A DNA stretch of 64,000 bases from Plazaster borealis (taxonomy: Eukaryota; Echinodermata; Asteroidea; Forcipulatida; Labidiasteridae). The notes beneath the pieces were generated by a model that was given only the letters and a program-made list of their open reading frames with translations, did no database searches and was not told the origin of the DNA. Shown here in pieces: positions 9,901-21,341 of the stretch (positions are counted from its first letter, which is position 1; the number at the start of each line of letters is the position of its first letter). The DNA is taken from the NCBI GenBank assembly GCA_021014325.1, contig CM037472.1:36604234-36668233 (forward strand), in the 5' to 3' direction. Made by a program: the position numbers and the translations under genes.

Positions 9901-10446
9901 GGCCTAGCTTCATAGAGCTGCTTTTAAGCACACAAAGTAAATGAAGCACCATCAAAATTTGCTTACAAAGAAGGATTACCAGTCAAAACACCATGTCATG
10001 TGTGCTTTTGATGACTGGTTCCCTACATATCTTTTGCTTAGCAGAACTTTGTTGAGCAACATTTATCTGCTTAACCTGCCTACTGTCTGACCGTTCAATA
10101 TCGTCCACTGTGGTTTTGAATGATAGATAAACTATGCCAGCCTGCTGATAGTTTATCATGTGGTGAATGCATCTAGACAGTACATACATGTAGTCAACCC
10201 TCTTACTGTCTAATATTCAATATTGTCCACGGTGGTTTTGAATGATAGATAAACTGTGTCGGCCTGCTATATATTATGTGGTGAATGCATCTACACAGTA
10301 CACTCATGCACACAGTTTAGTTCAGTGCACAGTTGTGCCACCCTACACAACCCTTGCAGTTGAATGGTTTTAAATGGTTGGTCAACTCACTGGAAAATGT
10401 TACCAATAGTAGGAAGGTTTAAAAGCAGCTCTATGAAATTGTGTCC
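9901..10446. mobile_element. family A element, copy 4, split by a nested insertion
   Basis: The left end GCTTCATAGAGCTGCTTTTA is at 9907 and the matching right end AAAGCAGCTCTATGAAATTG at about 10421-10440. Between them, at about 10079-10420, sits a family H sequence, so family H inserted into an existing family A copy here. Confidence 0.75.
10079..10420 (+). repeat. family H repeat, copies 3 and 4 in tandem
   Basis: The segment CTGTCTGACCGTTCAATATC with GTGGTTTTGAATGATAGATA occurs at 10081 and again, diverged, at about 10205. It ends with the TGCACAGTTGTGCC and GTAGGAAGGTTT segments also found at 4840-4955. Confidence 0.7.
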
Positions 10447-12651
10447 TTGTGTAAATCTGACGATGGCTTCATCCACTTTTCTCAAAATGCATGAAGTGCG
10501 GTCACTTTGTGTAGAAAAACAAAACCATAAGCAATAATCTCCAGTTTGAGAATTCTGGACAGACTTTTTTATCCCTCACTAATGTTTCTTGTGAGCAACA
10601 TCGATGCTGTATAAAATAATTCTAACCTAAAGGATAATTGCATCTATTAGATTGTTGAACTTATTAGTTCAATTTGTAACCTTCAAAGATGAAGTTATGA
10701 AGCACATTAAAGACCCATGGCAAATGATGACATCCCCCTTGCAGCTGTAATCGCATTGCTAAGAGGGCCGCCCAAAGTTGTCAACATTTTCACGGTCAAA
10801 CAATTGAATATGATTTGGGGGATGGTGGTGGTTGGAGGTGGGAGGTCGGGGGTCATAGACCGTGTATGACTTAAAATGGTTTTGAAAAGTATTAAAGTAT
10901 CTAAGGTGGAATCGTCTGGGGAAATAAACCTTGCATCATTTGAAGAAACAAAATTACTAAAAAATCTGACAGGTTGATTCAGATTGATTATGCGGGGGGG
11001 GGGGGGGGGTGCTATGAAAAACAAGTGATATACATAAACAAAAATGTTGACAAGTGCCACTTTCTTTTCAGGTGGCTGGAGGTTAATCAATAGTATGACT
11101 ATCTGTGTGACCATAAAAATGTCAACAACTTTGGACAAACTTCAAGGTAGGCATTGGTTTGATCAATATTTGGAACTGCCAATGTCAATACTGTCTTTTG
11201 TGTAATTTTGCCCTCGCAAAATAGTGGACTGTATTCAACTTCCTAGGTTGGGCACTAACTATCAAGGGCCTCATAAACAAGGGTCATATTTATTTTAATT
11301 GCACAATGAATTTTAGAAATTGCATGAGCAATCTTTGAATTCATAGAGAATAGATAGTTTCTGATAAATGCCATCTTTACGGGCAACTTGGGATTTGGCC
11401 TTGAGCTGCGTCAAGGGTTGTAATCTTTCTACGCAGCCAAGTGGTTCACTGGCAATCATGCAAGGAATTGGATAGAACTCCTGTGTGCTGGGTGCTGTAT
11501 TTCCACATACGTTCAAAGAATGATTATATCATTGCCCATAAAGATGGCCGACTTTACACTGCGATGTCAAGCGGGAATTATCCAGAGCCGTACATTGAGA
11601 GTGTTGCAACAACTTGCGATTAGAAGCCATTTTGAAAAAAAACGCATTGACGAAGACAGGGTGCCAGACTAGTCTGTCCATTTGGTTTTGCTGCATTTGG
11701 ACCGAAAATGGCGTCCAGCATACCACGTGATCGAAGAAAACTGGTCCCTCTATGTCGCAACTCTCTCAATACACAGCTCTGGAGTTATCGATAAGTAATA
11801 TACTCACAGTTCTGGTAATGTTTCAATTTGTTTTAACGCAGACTGTGCCTCATTGTGAATAGTTATATAAAGTCTATACTTAATGGAAATAGCACCTTGA
11901 TACAGATTAGCCTTTGTGCCTGTCTTTTGGAGTTATTAATATTCCTGTAAAGAGGGAGAGGGAGAGAAAGATGGTGTTGTATTAATCTGTGCAATAGTTT
12001 GTCTGTTTGCCGCATGAGCATTCAGATGATTTTATTTTAAAAGGGCTGGTACATTTTTTAACCCTTTCATGTACCATTCAGTTTAGTGATAAATTGATGA
12101 TATGGACACATTAATTGTTTACTCGTTTTTTGTGTGCAAATGGCGACCCCCCAAAAAACAGGTCACAATAGCGCCCTCAAAATTCCTCTTTCCCATTCTG
12201 AAAACTGTGTGGCTGTGCGATCTTTATTTTTTGTTTTACAACTATTTTTCTAAAGGGATTTAATTAAACCGGTCGCTAGCGACCGGTGAACGCGTGAAAG
12301 AGTTAACCGTGTGATTTTTTCAGGATTTTCTCAAAATGTCCTTCAATCTTCAATTTTTTTTATTGAAGTAAAGTAACCAAAGGGAGAACGAAATAGTCCG
12401 CATTGTTACCAAACCTGTCGTTTTTGCATTTCTGGTGATGCGCAGAGTCTGTAAACCTCCTCAATTGTAACATGCGGGGGATTCTTGGTCTAGAATAAGA
12501 GGGGAATCCAGGCCCGCAAGCCATTTTTCCAGGAATTTTCACCATGGTCACATATCATCCCTGATTCTTGATGCTAAGTTTTCTGCAAAGCAATAATGGG
12601 AGACCTTTTGGAGACCCTGGGTTGGCAAGCAGACTTTACAGACAAATACAG
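10447..12651. other. intergenic, no gene recognised
   Basis: It contains a 16-G run at 10994-11009 and a family I repeat at 11371-11625. The 143-codon frame at 10707-11138 on the - strand crosses the G run and has no recognisable features, so I do not call it a gene. Confidence 0.5.
11371..11625 (+). repeat. family I repeat, copy 1
   Basis: It starts GCCATCTTTACGGGCAACTT and includes GCAGCCAAGTGGTTCACT and ACTCCTGTGTGC. It ends near CCCATAAAGATGGCCGACTT, so the ends are partly inverted (GCCATCTTTA and TAAAGATGGC). The second copy is at 17762-17985. Confidence 0.7.
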
Positions 12652-12794
12652 GGGCCGATTTCACAAAGAGCTTAACTATTATAGTACAGCTAAGTGTGAT
12701 GTACCATAGTGATTTGTATTGTGACACTTTGCTCAGCAATTCAGATTGATACACATCTTAAGATCAATCTATAGCTCTTTGTGAGATCGAGGCC
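12652..12794. mobile_element. family E element (GATTTCACAAAG termini), copy 1
   Basis: It is about 143 bp. The left end is CCGATTTCACAAAGAGCTTA and the right end AGCTCTTTGTGAGATCGAGG, its inverted counterpart. It shares ATAGTGATTTGTATTGTGAC with copies at 13378 and 39206. Confidence 0.8.
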
Positions 12795-13023
12795 CTGGTT
12801 GTGTGAAGTTCAACTGGCCTTATCAGTAGATTCTGATTCTTTATCTAAATGTCTGGTCAGGGATTAGACGTCTTACTCGTAAGCATGATGGAATATTGCA
12901 ACAACAGATTGCATGGTTTGCTTGGAGGGCAGGGAATGGGGGAGGGGGGGCATGAAGCTTTCATGGTTTTAATTAAAGTATCACCCTTGTTGGACTTACA
13001 GGTTGGTTGCTTAGATGTAAGCT

Positions 13024-13160
13024 AGGGCTGTATCCGAATTCGACGGCTACGGCTACGACTGTTGCTAAGAGTGTTGCTAAGAATGTCCTATACTTCAGCA
13101 CATGATGATGGGAGGATCCAGCCGTAGCCGTTGCAGTAGCCGCCAATTCGGACATGGCCT
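13024..13160. mobile_element. 137-bp inverted-repeat element
   Basis: The left arm is AGGGCTGTATCCGAATTCGA then CGGCTACGGCTACGACTG. The right arm is AGCCGTAGCCGTTGCAGTAG then CGCCAATTCGGACATGGCCT. It also has an internal duplication of GTTGCTAAGA. It would fold into a long imperfect hairpin. Confidence 0.75.
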
Positions 13161-13377
13161 ATTAAGATGTTACTCTGATAATGACTTTATATCTTAGTCA
13201 TCAAAACAATTTCATCAATGTGATTGAATAATGGTCCTAAAATTGAACTATACTTGGAAATACTACAAAATTGTATTCCAGTGATAGACAATAAGGGTCG
13301 CTAGGTGGTGGCAAATATACCGTGTAAATGGTCTCATAAATGTGCGCATGCTCAGAACTACATGCTCAGACCAGGGG

Positions 13378-13522
13378 TCGATTTCACAAAGCACTATGAT
13401 TCATCTTAAGATGAGTTATCAGTATTACCATAGTGATTTGTATTGTGACATCACTCTTTGCTAAGCAACTGCGATGGATTTGCAGTTACGATCAATCTTA
13501 ACTCTTTGTGAAATCGAGCCCT
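13378..13522. mobile_element. family E element, copy 2
   Basis: The left end is TCGATTTCACAAAGCACTAT and the right end AACTCTTTGTGAAATCGAGC. The internal CCATAGTGATTTGTATTGTG is shared with the other two copies. Confidence 0.8.
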
Positions 13523-15224
13523 GCCAGGTATGTCTGCTGCCACCTAGTGTTCCAAAGTCTCGTACTATTTGTATTCATTCTTACGCTGCGGCAAAGACGG
13601 TTTTAAATTTGTTTTCTTTTTGTTTTCCGATGAGGTGTTCAGTGACAGCAACGGGGCAGTCTCTGAAGATAGAAAATTATTCAACCTTTGATACAGAATG
13701 GGAATTATTCAGGGGGCAGCAAATAAGAGAGAAGTTTGTGATGCACACAATGTTTAGCACTGTCAAGAATTCTACCGCACATTGAACGCCACCAAATCAG
13801 CACAAAGAAGCCATTTGAGGGGGTGGCGTTCTATAATTTTACTTTATGTTTAATGTGAACTTAGTGACAGAGTTTAAAGGTATTATTATACAGGATTGGT
13901 AGAGCTGACAAAATAGTCGCAGACAGTGTTCATTTTGTGTGATCAACCATATACATGAAATAACAAACTGTTGAAAATTTTGGCTTAATCCGTTGCGTGG
14001 GTCAGGAAAAAATTGTGGAAAACCATGCACAATTTTCAGCATGTAAAAACATTGTCCTTGGTTGTAACAACTAAAATAAGCAAAATATGAACATGCGCAA
14101 ACTTCATGGCAAAACATAAAGATTTTTGGTTGTTTTCACTTAAAACTTGACCATCGGTTTGGATGAAATTGTCACAGGTTGTTTGTATGGTGTGTTACAT
14201 ATTGTCTTGAAAACTAGAAGATTGGAAGCAATTCACTCCTCCAAAAAACAATGATGCACTTTCCCTTTAAATTAAGAATCTATAGATGTTGGTTTCTCTT
14301 CCATGAATGTTCATTCTGATTACCTTTTCACAAGTGTAACTTTGCAAGTGTAACTTTGTCATTGAAATTATGTCAGATTCTAATACTACATGTGATGTCA
14401 GTCCACTTCATGTAATTCCATTTTGTTCAGTAAAAAACAAAAGTTTAAAAAATACAACCAAAAAGAAAGGACAAGAAGACGAATTATTTAAGTTGTATAG
14501 GCCGCCTGTAGTGGAGTATTTATTGTACAATATTGATGTATCACTTTGGTTGTTACAGACGCATTCATTTGTACATAACCCTTTTATTTTTTTGATGTTG
14601 CATTTTTATTGTTGTCTTGACTACAAGCCATTATTGTACCATAGCAGTGTACATTGTGACAGTGTGACAGGGTGGTCTGCAAAAAGAAGGAAACTGACCT
14701 TTGACAGCAATTTTCACGTACTTGTTGAGCATATTTCAAAAATTCAATTTAACGGTATTAAAATATTTATCTTTAAACATAAGTGACAACAACAACAAGG
14801 TTGCAAATGCATATTTTGTCTGTCAGATATGGTAGTTGAAAAAGTTCATGTGGCAAACCTGTTTGTCCATGGACAGCTTTATTTCATCGACTTTTCTGAG
14901 CTCTGGAGCTTGATTTGAAGAAAAGAAACACTACACTTGGTTGTTACTTCTTTTTCTCTTTCATGCATTCAAACTTTTAAGTTAAAAGATACTGTGAGAA
15001 CTTCCTTCCCATATTTCTTGGGAATGTTTCCTTAGTAACTAAATTGTATTCTTAAATATTTGTGAACTACAAAACTCCCGATTTACATGGACAACTGTGA
15101 TTTTGGTGACTTGTATTCAAATTAGCGTAGTAACACTATTCTTGCGATTTTTTAAACAATTTTTTCACCATTTATGATTGAAGAACTATATTTCACTATG
15201 TTATAAAAAAAACCAATTCAAATA
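13523..15224. other. intergenic, no gene recognised
   Basis: It holds a family M repeat at 13875-14090. The 138-codon frame at 14370-14786 is AT-rich and Ser, Lys and Phe biased, with no domain that I recognise. It may be chance or untranslated sequence. Confidence 0.4.
13875..14090 (-). repeat. family M repeat, copy 1
   Basis: It shares segments with 54780-55005 in the opposite orientation (CAATTTTTTTCCTGACTCA-type, GACTATTTTGTCAGCTCTAC-type, GGTTGTTACAACCAAAAT-type). The ends resemble family B ends (AAAGGTATTATTATACAGG). Confidence 0.6.
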
Positions 15225-15394
15225 AGTCCCATTTCATACTTCCTGCGAATGCTTCGTGCCAAGCGAATTTGACGTCACAGCTCTGTTTTCACTGCGAATG
15301 TTTCGCAAGCTCAACTCTTGCGAATTGTTCATTGCGAATTTGTGACGTCAAATTCATTCAATTCGCATTCGCAGGAAGTATGAACTGGGCTTTA
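15225..15394. mobile_element. 170-bp MITE-like element
   Basis: The left end AAGTCCCATTTCATACTTCC is followed by TGCGAATGC. The right end is GCATTCGCAGGAAGTATGAA then CTGGGCTT. The interior repeats TTGCGAATT and TGACGTCA-type pieces in both orientations. Confidence 0.8.
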
Positions 15395-15938
15395 GTAGGT
15401 AAAAATTTCTGTCAAATGTGGGTTTGCGTCTTTTTTGCACCACCCCTGTAGAGGTGTTCTTAGATTTGTATGTTTCCTGTATGGAAGGTACAACTACATG
15501 TGCTGCCAAGAGATTAATCCATCAAAAACATTTTCACAAATTTCCCCTGGTATAATCAGAGCCCCACCAATATCGTATTCACTACCCAAAAAGAAAATGC
15601 AACTCTTTTCACACAAAAGTGCACATGACTAGTTGAAATAGTTGATTATTTAATTCACATTTGTTGCTTACATTTTTCACATTTTGTAAATATTGGCAGA
15701 GAGCAAAAGCCTCATTAAAAAATCAAAGCTAACCACCAAACCGTGACCGTGTTTGTCTCTCTAGTTATTTATTGGAGTGGCCCGTGGGCGAGTCGCAGGG
15801 TATCAATGGGGTCAAACCTTTGGACCTTTTGTCAGCCTGGTTTGAATCAATCAAACTCAGGAAAATAACATGTGGAAGACTGAAGGATTTGGGGTTATTG
15901 CAAATTCGCAGTAATTTTTACTGTGTGAGGGTGCATGT
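15395..15938. other. intergenic, nothing recognised
   Basis: Short open frames here have no recognisable family and no splice-bounded exon was found. Confidence 0.4.
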
Positions 15939-16275
15939 GAACCAAATTTATGTGATGCAAAACAAGTAAAAAGAAGAGGTTGTCATTATTATTTATTTTG
16001 CCATTGAGACGAGAAAACAACATGCAGGCTGTCAAAATAAAATAAAACTGTATTTGTGATGCAAGGAAATTTGCTGTTAAAAAAGCGCCCTCGTGGTCAA
16101 AAGTGCGGTGAACCAAATTTATGTGATGCAAAACAAGTAAAAAGAACGGGTTTGTCATTGTTATTAATTTGGCCATTGAGACAAGAAAACAACATACAGG
16201 CAGTCAACATATAATAAAACTGTGTTTGTGATGCAAGGAAATTTGCTGTTGAAAAGCGCCCTCATGTGGTCAAAA
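15939..16275 (+). repeat. family K repeat, tandem pair of about 168 bp
   Basis: Two diverged copies abut at about 16109. Each runs GAACCAAATTTATGTGATGC through GAAAACAACAT and TGTGATGCAAGGAAATTTGC to AGCGCCCTC. A third, more diverged copy is at 34885-35108. Confidence 0.85.
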
Positions 16276-17761
16276 GTACAGTCAAATAAAAAGATGTATC
16301 TTTGAATAGTATAATGTTGTTTTGACAATAGTGATTCTTGATGAAAAACTAGACCAGCGCCAATAGATCCCTTCTTGCATAGGCTGCCGTGGCCGAGGTC
16401 AGACAACGGAAACCCGCACATGTGTATCTGCCACGCACACCTATCAGCCTTTGACCTCAGTGAGGGCGCTGTTTGAGCTTGTGACGTCATAATTCAAGGG
16501 GTCTGTAACATTGATTGTCTTAAAGAGGTTACTTCCAAAGCGCTGAAAGGTGAAGTGTAAAATATGTTTAGAAGGCAGGTTGGAAAGGAAGAACAATCAC
16601 ATTTTTCCTTGTATTTTTTCCAAGAAAAACTTTGAACCAAATCAAATAGGTACCTTCCACACTTATTGGACTAATTTCTCCCCAAAATAAACAATTTGTT
16701 TCATTTCCTTTAAATAATAGTCTCCAACCGGAATGGAGTGAGTTTCTGGGAATATGTCTGGTTGTGGTGTGAAAAAAAATAGAAAGGCTTGGTCATACTT
16801 TTGATCCTAGTCTCGGTTTTGTTTTGAAGTTGGAAATTACCCTTTGGTCCAGTTTCCTATGGAGTAGGCCATTGTGGTGTCATTCATTGCATACCAAAGA
16901 CCTGATACAGTGGTATTCTATGGCAGTTCCATGTCATGTTTTCATGGCTTCTGTTTGTTTGCAGCCACAAATAATGTTTCTAAGGTTATTTTGTTCTGAC
17001 TTGCCATGAAATTGCCAATCGGGAAAGGAATAAAAAGTTGAGCTATACTCATCAATTCATCATGTACTGGTACCAGAATAGACTTGTGTACAATGTATCA
17101 TGATTTTCAGTCTTCTAAGATGCTAAAAAAAAAAATAATAATAAAAATGGGTCAAAACAAAGTTACGAATGCAATGGAAGATTTAGCATTACTTTGTTGC
17201 GAATTATTTGCATCTTTTGTGCCGTCGTGTTCCACAATCTGCATCAACACTGGTGCAAGTATAAATGCGGCTTATCATCGGTCAGTATTCTTTGCAGATC
17301 ATTACATACACAGAATGCTAGGCTATAGAAGTTGCCTCCGGAGACTAAACTTTCACAAATAATTATCTAGTCAAACATCATACTTGGATTACCAATATTC
17401 TGTTATGGTTTTAATAAATAAATCCAGTTTACATGGCAAAATGTTCTCTTAAAATACTGCGGGGGGGGGGGGGGGATGGGGGAGTTAATTGAATAACCGA
17501 CACCAACTTTCATAGATAAATACTTTTTAAGTCGGCCATTTTAAGTAACAAGATAAAAATGGTGGTGAAAGAAGGAACATACTCTATGTACAAAAATGAA
17601 TAATCTTAATTACATATACATGTATCTTATTTTGAAATGACCCTCTTTGGCTGTTGACCATCTTTTACTATATTACAATTTTGTACATACTTCTACGAGG
17701 TAAAAGGTGTAATGATGTAAAACTTGCATTGGAGATAAAGAGCAATATGATTTTAGCATTT
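16276..17761. other. intergenic, no gene recognised
   Basis: It contains a 15-G run at 17461-17475. The frames at 16164-16490 and 17084-17362 are not supported by composition or homology that I can see. Confidence 0.4.
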
Positions 17762-17985
17762 TGCCCTGCACCAGTAGGCGCCATCTTCATGGGCAAGTTG
17801 GGTTTGGGCTTTGGGTCGTGTCAATTTTTTTCTAGGCAGCCAAGTGGTTCACTTTGATAAAACTCCTGTGTGCCGTACGTAGTATTTACGCATAGCGCAT
17901 AGTTGTGCAGTCAAAATATTATTTATCACTGCCCGTAAAGATGGCTGACTTTACACTGTGTGACATCAAGTGGGAATTATCTTTA
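17762..17985 (+). repeat. family I repeat, copy 2
   Basis: It shares GGCAGCCAAGTGGTTCACTT, AACTCCTGTGTGCC and GATGGCTGACTTTACACTGT with copy 1 at 11371, in the same order. Confidence 0.7.
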
Positions 17986-18021
17986 CTTTGTGCTTTCCTG
18001 TGGATGAATCTACAGGCACCT

Positions 18022-18088
18022 TGGGCGGTACTCGAACCAATGGCTTCCACATTCTGGACTGATCGTCTTAACAACTGAGCTCGCCCAG
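18022..18088 (-). mobile_element. tRNA-like segment with pairing ends
   Basis: On the - strand it starts TGGGCGAGCTCAGTTGTTAA and ends ATTGGTTCGAGTACCGCCCA. TGGGCG and CGCCCA can form a 6-bp acceptor stem, the D-arm region resembles an A box, and GGTTCGAGTACC fits a B box. The anticodon arm (GTCCAGAATGTGG) is weak and the length is 67 nt. It is more likely a tRNA-derived element than an active tRNA. Confidence 0.5.
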
Positions 18089-18099
18089 AGCTGAGTGGC

Positions 18100-18718
18100 C
18101 GGGTTTGAATTCTTCCTTTAACACTGGGCACCGCAATCAGTTCAAATGAAGTAAACTTGCATCAAGGTGTAAAGACCACAGACATTCCAATTCATATCTA
18201 GGGTGTTTTCGATTAGCTTCCCCGGGTCGACCCTTAATGTGTAATCTTGAGCCAACAGAGTGAATCTTAACATAGAAATGTCTGTGAAAGACCCCCAGAA
18301 GTTGAGTACATTCTAACTTGGACAAATATCTATCCCTCCTCCCAAACTTTTCTTTTTCATCCACATGAAATAGGAAGCAGGCTTCTGAAGCCATCGCAAA
18401 TTGGGACAAATGGGAAGTCGCTGGATAACATAACGTATGCATTCTAGCTGTATAATAGTTCAGGAAATGTACATATTTATAATTATATACAAATATTTAC
18501 ATATATAATTCAATTCATTAACCTTGTCATGATGAACAGAATCCCTGCAAATGCTGAAGCAAGAATCCGAAATACAAATGTACAATTATTCTTATTAAGT
18601 AAGAGCAGCAACTGTCTTTATTGTGGGATGAAGAAAGTACTATGACGAGGATCCAATTTTCTCTCCCTTTACAAACTTCCCAATTGTCCGTTTTCTGGCC
18701 CTACAGTGTGTGAGCTGA
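18100..18718. other. intergenic, nothing recognised
   Basis: A - strand frame at 18137-18442 (101 codons) has no recognisable domain. The 18470-18520 stretch is AT-rich. Confidence 0.4.
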
Positions 18719-18905
18719 AAGGCCCAATTTTCTGAATCTGCACAGCACAAAAATTTGCTAAGCACAGAAAAATCTTGCTTTGAAGAAACAGGTTACCAGT
18801 CAGAATAACATATCAATGTACATGTACTGCTCATATGTTGCTCGTAACTGGTTCTCTGTTAATTTCTGCTTAACAAATATATTTGTAAACAATATTTGTT
18901 TGCTA
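18719..18905. mobile_element. family A element, copy 5 (eroded)
   Basis: The left end is AAGGCCCAATTTTCTGAATC. The internal GGTTACCAGTCAGAATAACA and GTAACTGGTTCTCTGTTAAT match the family core. The right terminus is lost. Confidence 0.55.
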
Positions 18906-19519
18906 GATACATTAAATTGGACCATTAATCTTACAAGTCCATGGGTTAGTACGTTAAAATAACAAGATAAATGACAGTCTTATTTTATATTCATTTTTTT
19001 AGGAGTAAGAATAAAAAATAAATAAATTCAGGAATCTACGTATATTTAAGTTGACGCCAACTATAAATAGTATGTACATTGTAAATTATGAAATTAAAAA
19101 ATTGCTAACAGCGTCTAGGATTTCAGGAACAGAAGACTAGATAGATGCTACTAGTGACTGCCTAATTCCGACCAGCTGGTATCAATACAAGAACCATGAG
19201 TTTAAACTCTTCTTGATGCAGTATACCCAACACAGACAAAGCAGTCTGGGTGACGACAGTGGTTTTTTTTGCGAACTGTTGAAACAAAATGACTAGCATT
19301 CACACAGGGGGCGTAAACGCATAGCTCACACTTGCTGGACATCATGTTATGCAGATGTCATTGTGTAAAAACTGCAGCACCCAGCGCTACAAAAAGAAAA
19401 TGATGATGTAGCTTTAAGGATTAAGCGCCTAGTGAAATAATGCATTTGTCACCCTAAGAACACCAATCTGAGGGTTGTGTGTGAAATGCACAGTGAAGTA
19501 CAGTGGTGTGGTAGGACCA
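18906..19519. other. intergenic, nothing recognised
   Basis: AT-rich near 18960-19100. No gene-like frame or repeat family was placed here. Confidence 0.4.
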
Positions 19520-19606
19520 GGGTCTAGTTTCTTAGAGCTGCTTAAGGGTAAGCAAATTTTCGTGCTAACTATAGCAGAACAAATTTGCTTAAGCGTAAGC
19601 GTGTTT
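19520..19606. mobile_element. family A element fragment
   Basis: It contains GGGTCTAGTTTCTTAGAGCT and GCTTAAGGGTAAGC, then an inverted AATTTGCTTAAGCG. Only the outer part of the family is present. Confidence 0.5.
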
Positions 19607-19763
19607 CACAGATAATAAGAAAATTAGGCGGACAGGTTGTGCGTTCACCATGGATTTGCATTGTTTTGTCATTCATTTTCATACAGTAAGCATGCCTTTT
19701 CGTGTGAAATAGCGCTATGAAATAGAAACTTGCGCAGTAAGCACAATGTCGGCCTGATACTTT

Positions 19764-19912
19764 ATGGATGCATAGGAGGTACATGTAATTGCCTCCATGC
19801 CCCTGGTCATTGCCTTGGTGCCCTTTGAAATGTTCCAGTAGAAATAATTTCCTTATTGAGGTGCTCTTTAATAAGAAAAAACTGCCTTTTCCATACAAGT
19901 ATCAGGCCTGGA
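19764..19912 (-). mobile_element. family F element, copy 1
   Basis: It contains TTGCCTCCATGCCCCTGGTC and CCTTGGTGCCCTTTGAAAT, and ends TATCAGGCCTGG. It is related to the copies at 24982, 25426, 53258 and 57235. Confidence 0.65.
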
Positions 19913-19946
19913 CTTTTAAGCGGGACTGTTGTCGCGATCAGAGCAG

Positions 19947-20122
19947 GCCTGTGGCTGTACATGGAATTATGAACTCTAACCCAGTTACTGCACTTGCGCA
20001 CGTTTGCTGGCCGTCACATCACAAAGGGCGCCATCAATATTTTATTGTGATGCGACGACCAGCGCAGCCGTGTGCATGCAGTAACTGGGTTAGAGTTCAT
20101 AGTTCCATGTACAGCCACAGGC
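19947..20122. repeat. 176-bp long hairpin
   Basis: The outer 46-bp arms start GCCTGTGGCTGTACATGGAA on the left and end in its inverted counterpart on the right, with one mismatch. Inner arms of about 32 bp are also complementary with several mismatches. The loop is about 20 bp (around GGGCGCCATCAATATT). It sits between a family F copy and a family A-like copy and has no coding potential. Confidence 0.85.
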
Positions 20123-20246
20123 TTGGGCCCAATTCCATGGCTCTGCTTACTGCGTAATTCTGCGCTTACTGCCTATAGAATTATGTACTTCACAGGTCGC
20201 CGTAAGCACAGAATTCTGTGGTAACCAAAGCCATGAAATTGGACCC
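20123..20246. mobile_element. family A-like short element
   Basis: The left end is TTGGGCCCAATTCCATGGCT and the right end AAGCCATGAAATTGGACCCT, which are inverted. The interior has CTGCGCTTACTGCC instead of the usual CTTAAGC core, so this is a subfamily or a relative. Confidence 0.6.
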
Positions 20247-20339
20247 TGCTGTGATCATGACGGCAGTCCCCCTTTAAAAGACATTTAAGTTTGTCCCTCA
20301 AATAAAAGATTTCCAACAAGCTTCTCAGGGAAGCCATAA

Positions 20340-20690
20340 TTGAAGTGTCATAGCTGAGCAGTCTCATGCAAGTTCTGATGTTGTCAGAGTGTGGGTTCGG
20401 GTCCCAGCTGTGATACATTTGCATCTTTGAGCAAGACACTTAACCACGATTGTTCTGTCCTTCAGATGGGAAGAAGAGCCGTGGGTCCTGTGCATTGTGT
20501 AATGCATGTAAAAGAACCCAGTATACTTATTGCTGAGAGAAAGGGTTTGCCTCAGTTTTTTCTGACATGGATGGCTGCAAACTGTGCTGTGTAGCACTTT
20601 GTAACACTAACACAGTGCTATAGATGTAGGGCTCATCATTGGTAAAGTTTAGAACGCCATAAAGTGCTACATAAATATTAAGTATCAGGG
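20340..20690 (+). mobile_element. tRNA-derived SINE
   Basis: The B-box region is GTGTGGGTTCGGGTCCCAG, followed by TTGAGCAAGACACTTAACCA, AAAGAACCCAGTATACTTAT and GGATGGCTGCAAACTGTGCT. This is the same body order as the SINE at 51693. The tail ends near AAAGTGCTACATAAATATTA. Confidence 0.8.
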
Positions 20691-21039
20691 TATTATCATA
20701 ATAAATATATTTTGTTTTAAATATGGAAGCTCTTCAGTAAATTTACCAATGAATTGGATGAAGACCACCTTCACAAGAAGAGTGGTATCAGGAGACGAAT
20801 CCGATATCTGCAATATGAAAATCAACCAACAGCAGAAAAAATACCCCAATACAATCATAACATATTACATGTATTCTCTCTCTTTACAATCTGTGAGGTC
20901 CCAGTGGTCGTGTTTTGATTCTGATGTTCAATGCCCTTAAACAGTCATCTCATTCTGACTACAACATCTTTTTTTCCCTTTGTCAATTTGTTCTTATTTT
21001 CATTTCCTAATCAAGGCATCACCTTGTCATTTTTCCATC

Positions 21040-21341
21040 TCACTCTTTCTTAACGATCAACGAGATTCCTTTGGCGGTCAGCTTCTTCTGATGTTTGGCC
21101 TTGAGGTGTCTTTTGTACGTGTTCCTTGTCTTGAAGCGTAGAGGGCAGTCCGTACAGCCGAAGGGCTCCTCGCCCGTATGACGTCTCAGGTGCTCCCTGA
21201 AGTGACTGGAGTGACGGAACTCCCTGCCGCAGTGATCGCACATGAAGCGTGTCTGCTCGTTGTGTATCATCAGATGGTATTTAAGACTGTGGAGACGAGT
21301 GAAGGTGGCTGAACACTTGTTGCACTCGAATGGTTTGATCC
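21040..21341 (-). CDS. zinc-finger gene, last coding exon (fingers 2-4)
   Basis: This 302-nt exon has acceptor CCCATTAG and a TGA stop at 21040-21042. It holds three fingers: CNKC...HLMIH, CDHCGREF...HLRRH and CTDCPLRF...HLKAKH. They are separated by NEQTRFM and TGEEPFG linkers. The tail ends SLIVKKE. I did not find a convincing polyadenylation signal downstream. Confidence 0.93.

Noticed and set aside
10707..11138. 143-codon - strand frame
   Set aside because: It crosses a G16 run (giving a Pro run) and repeat-like sequence; no family resemblance.
14370..14786. 138-codon + strand frame
   Set aside because: AT-rich, no recognisable domain, no supporting splice or promoter signal.
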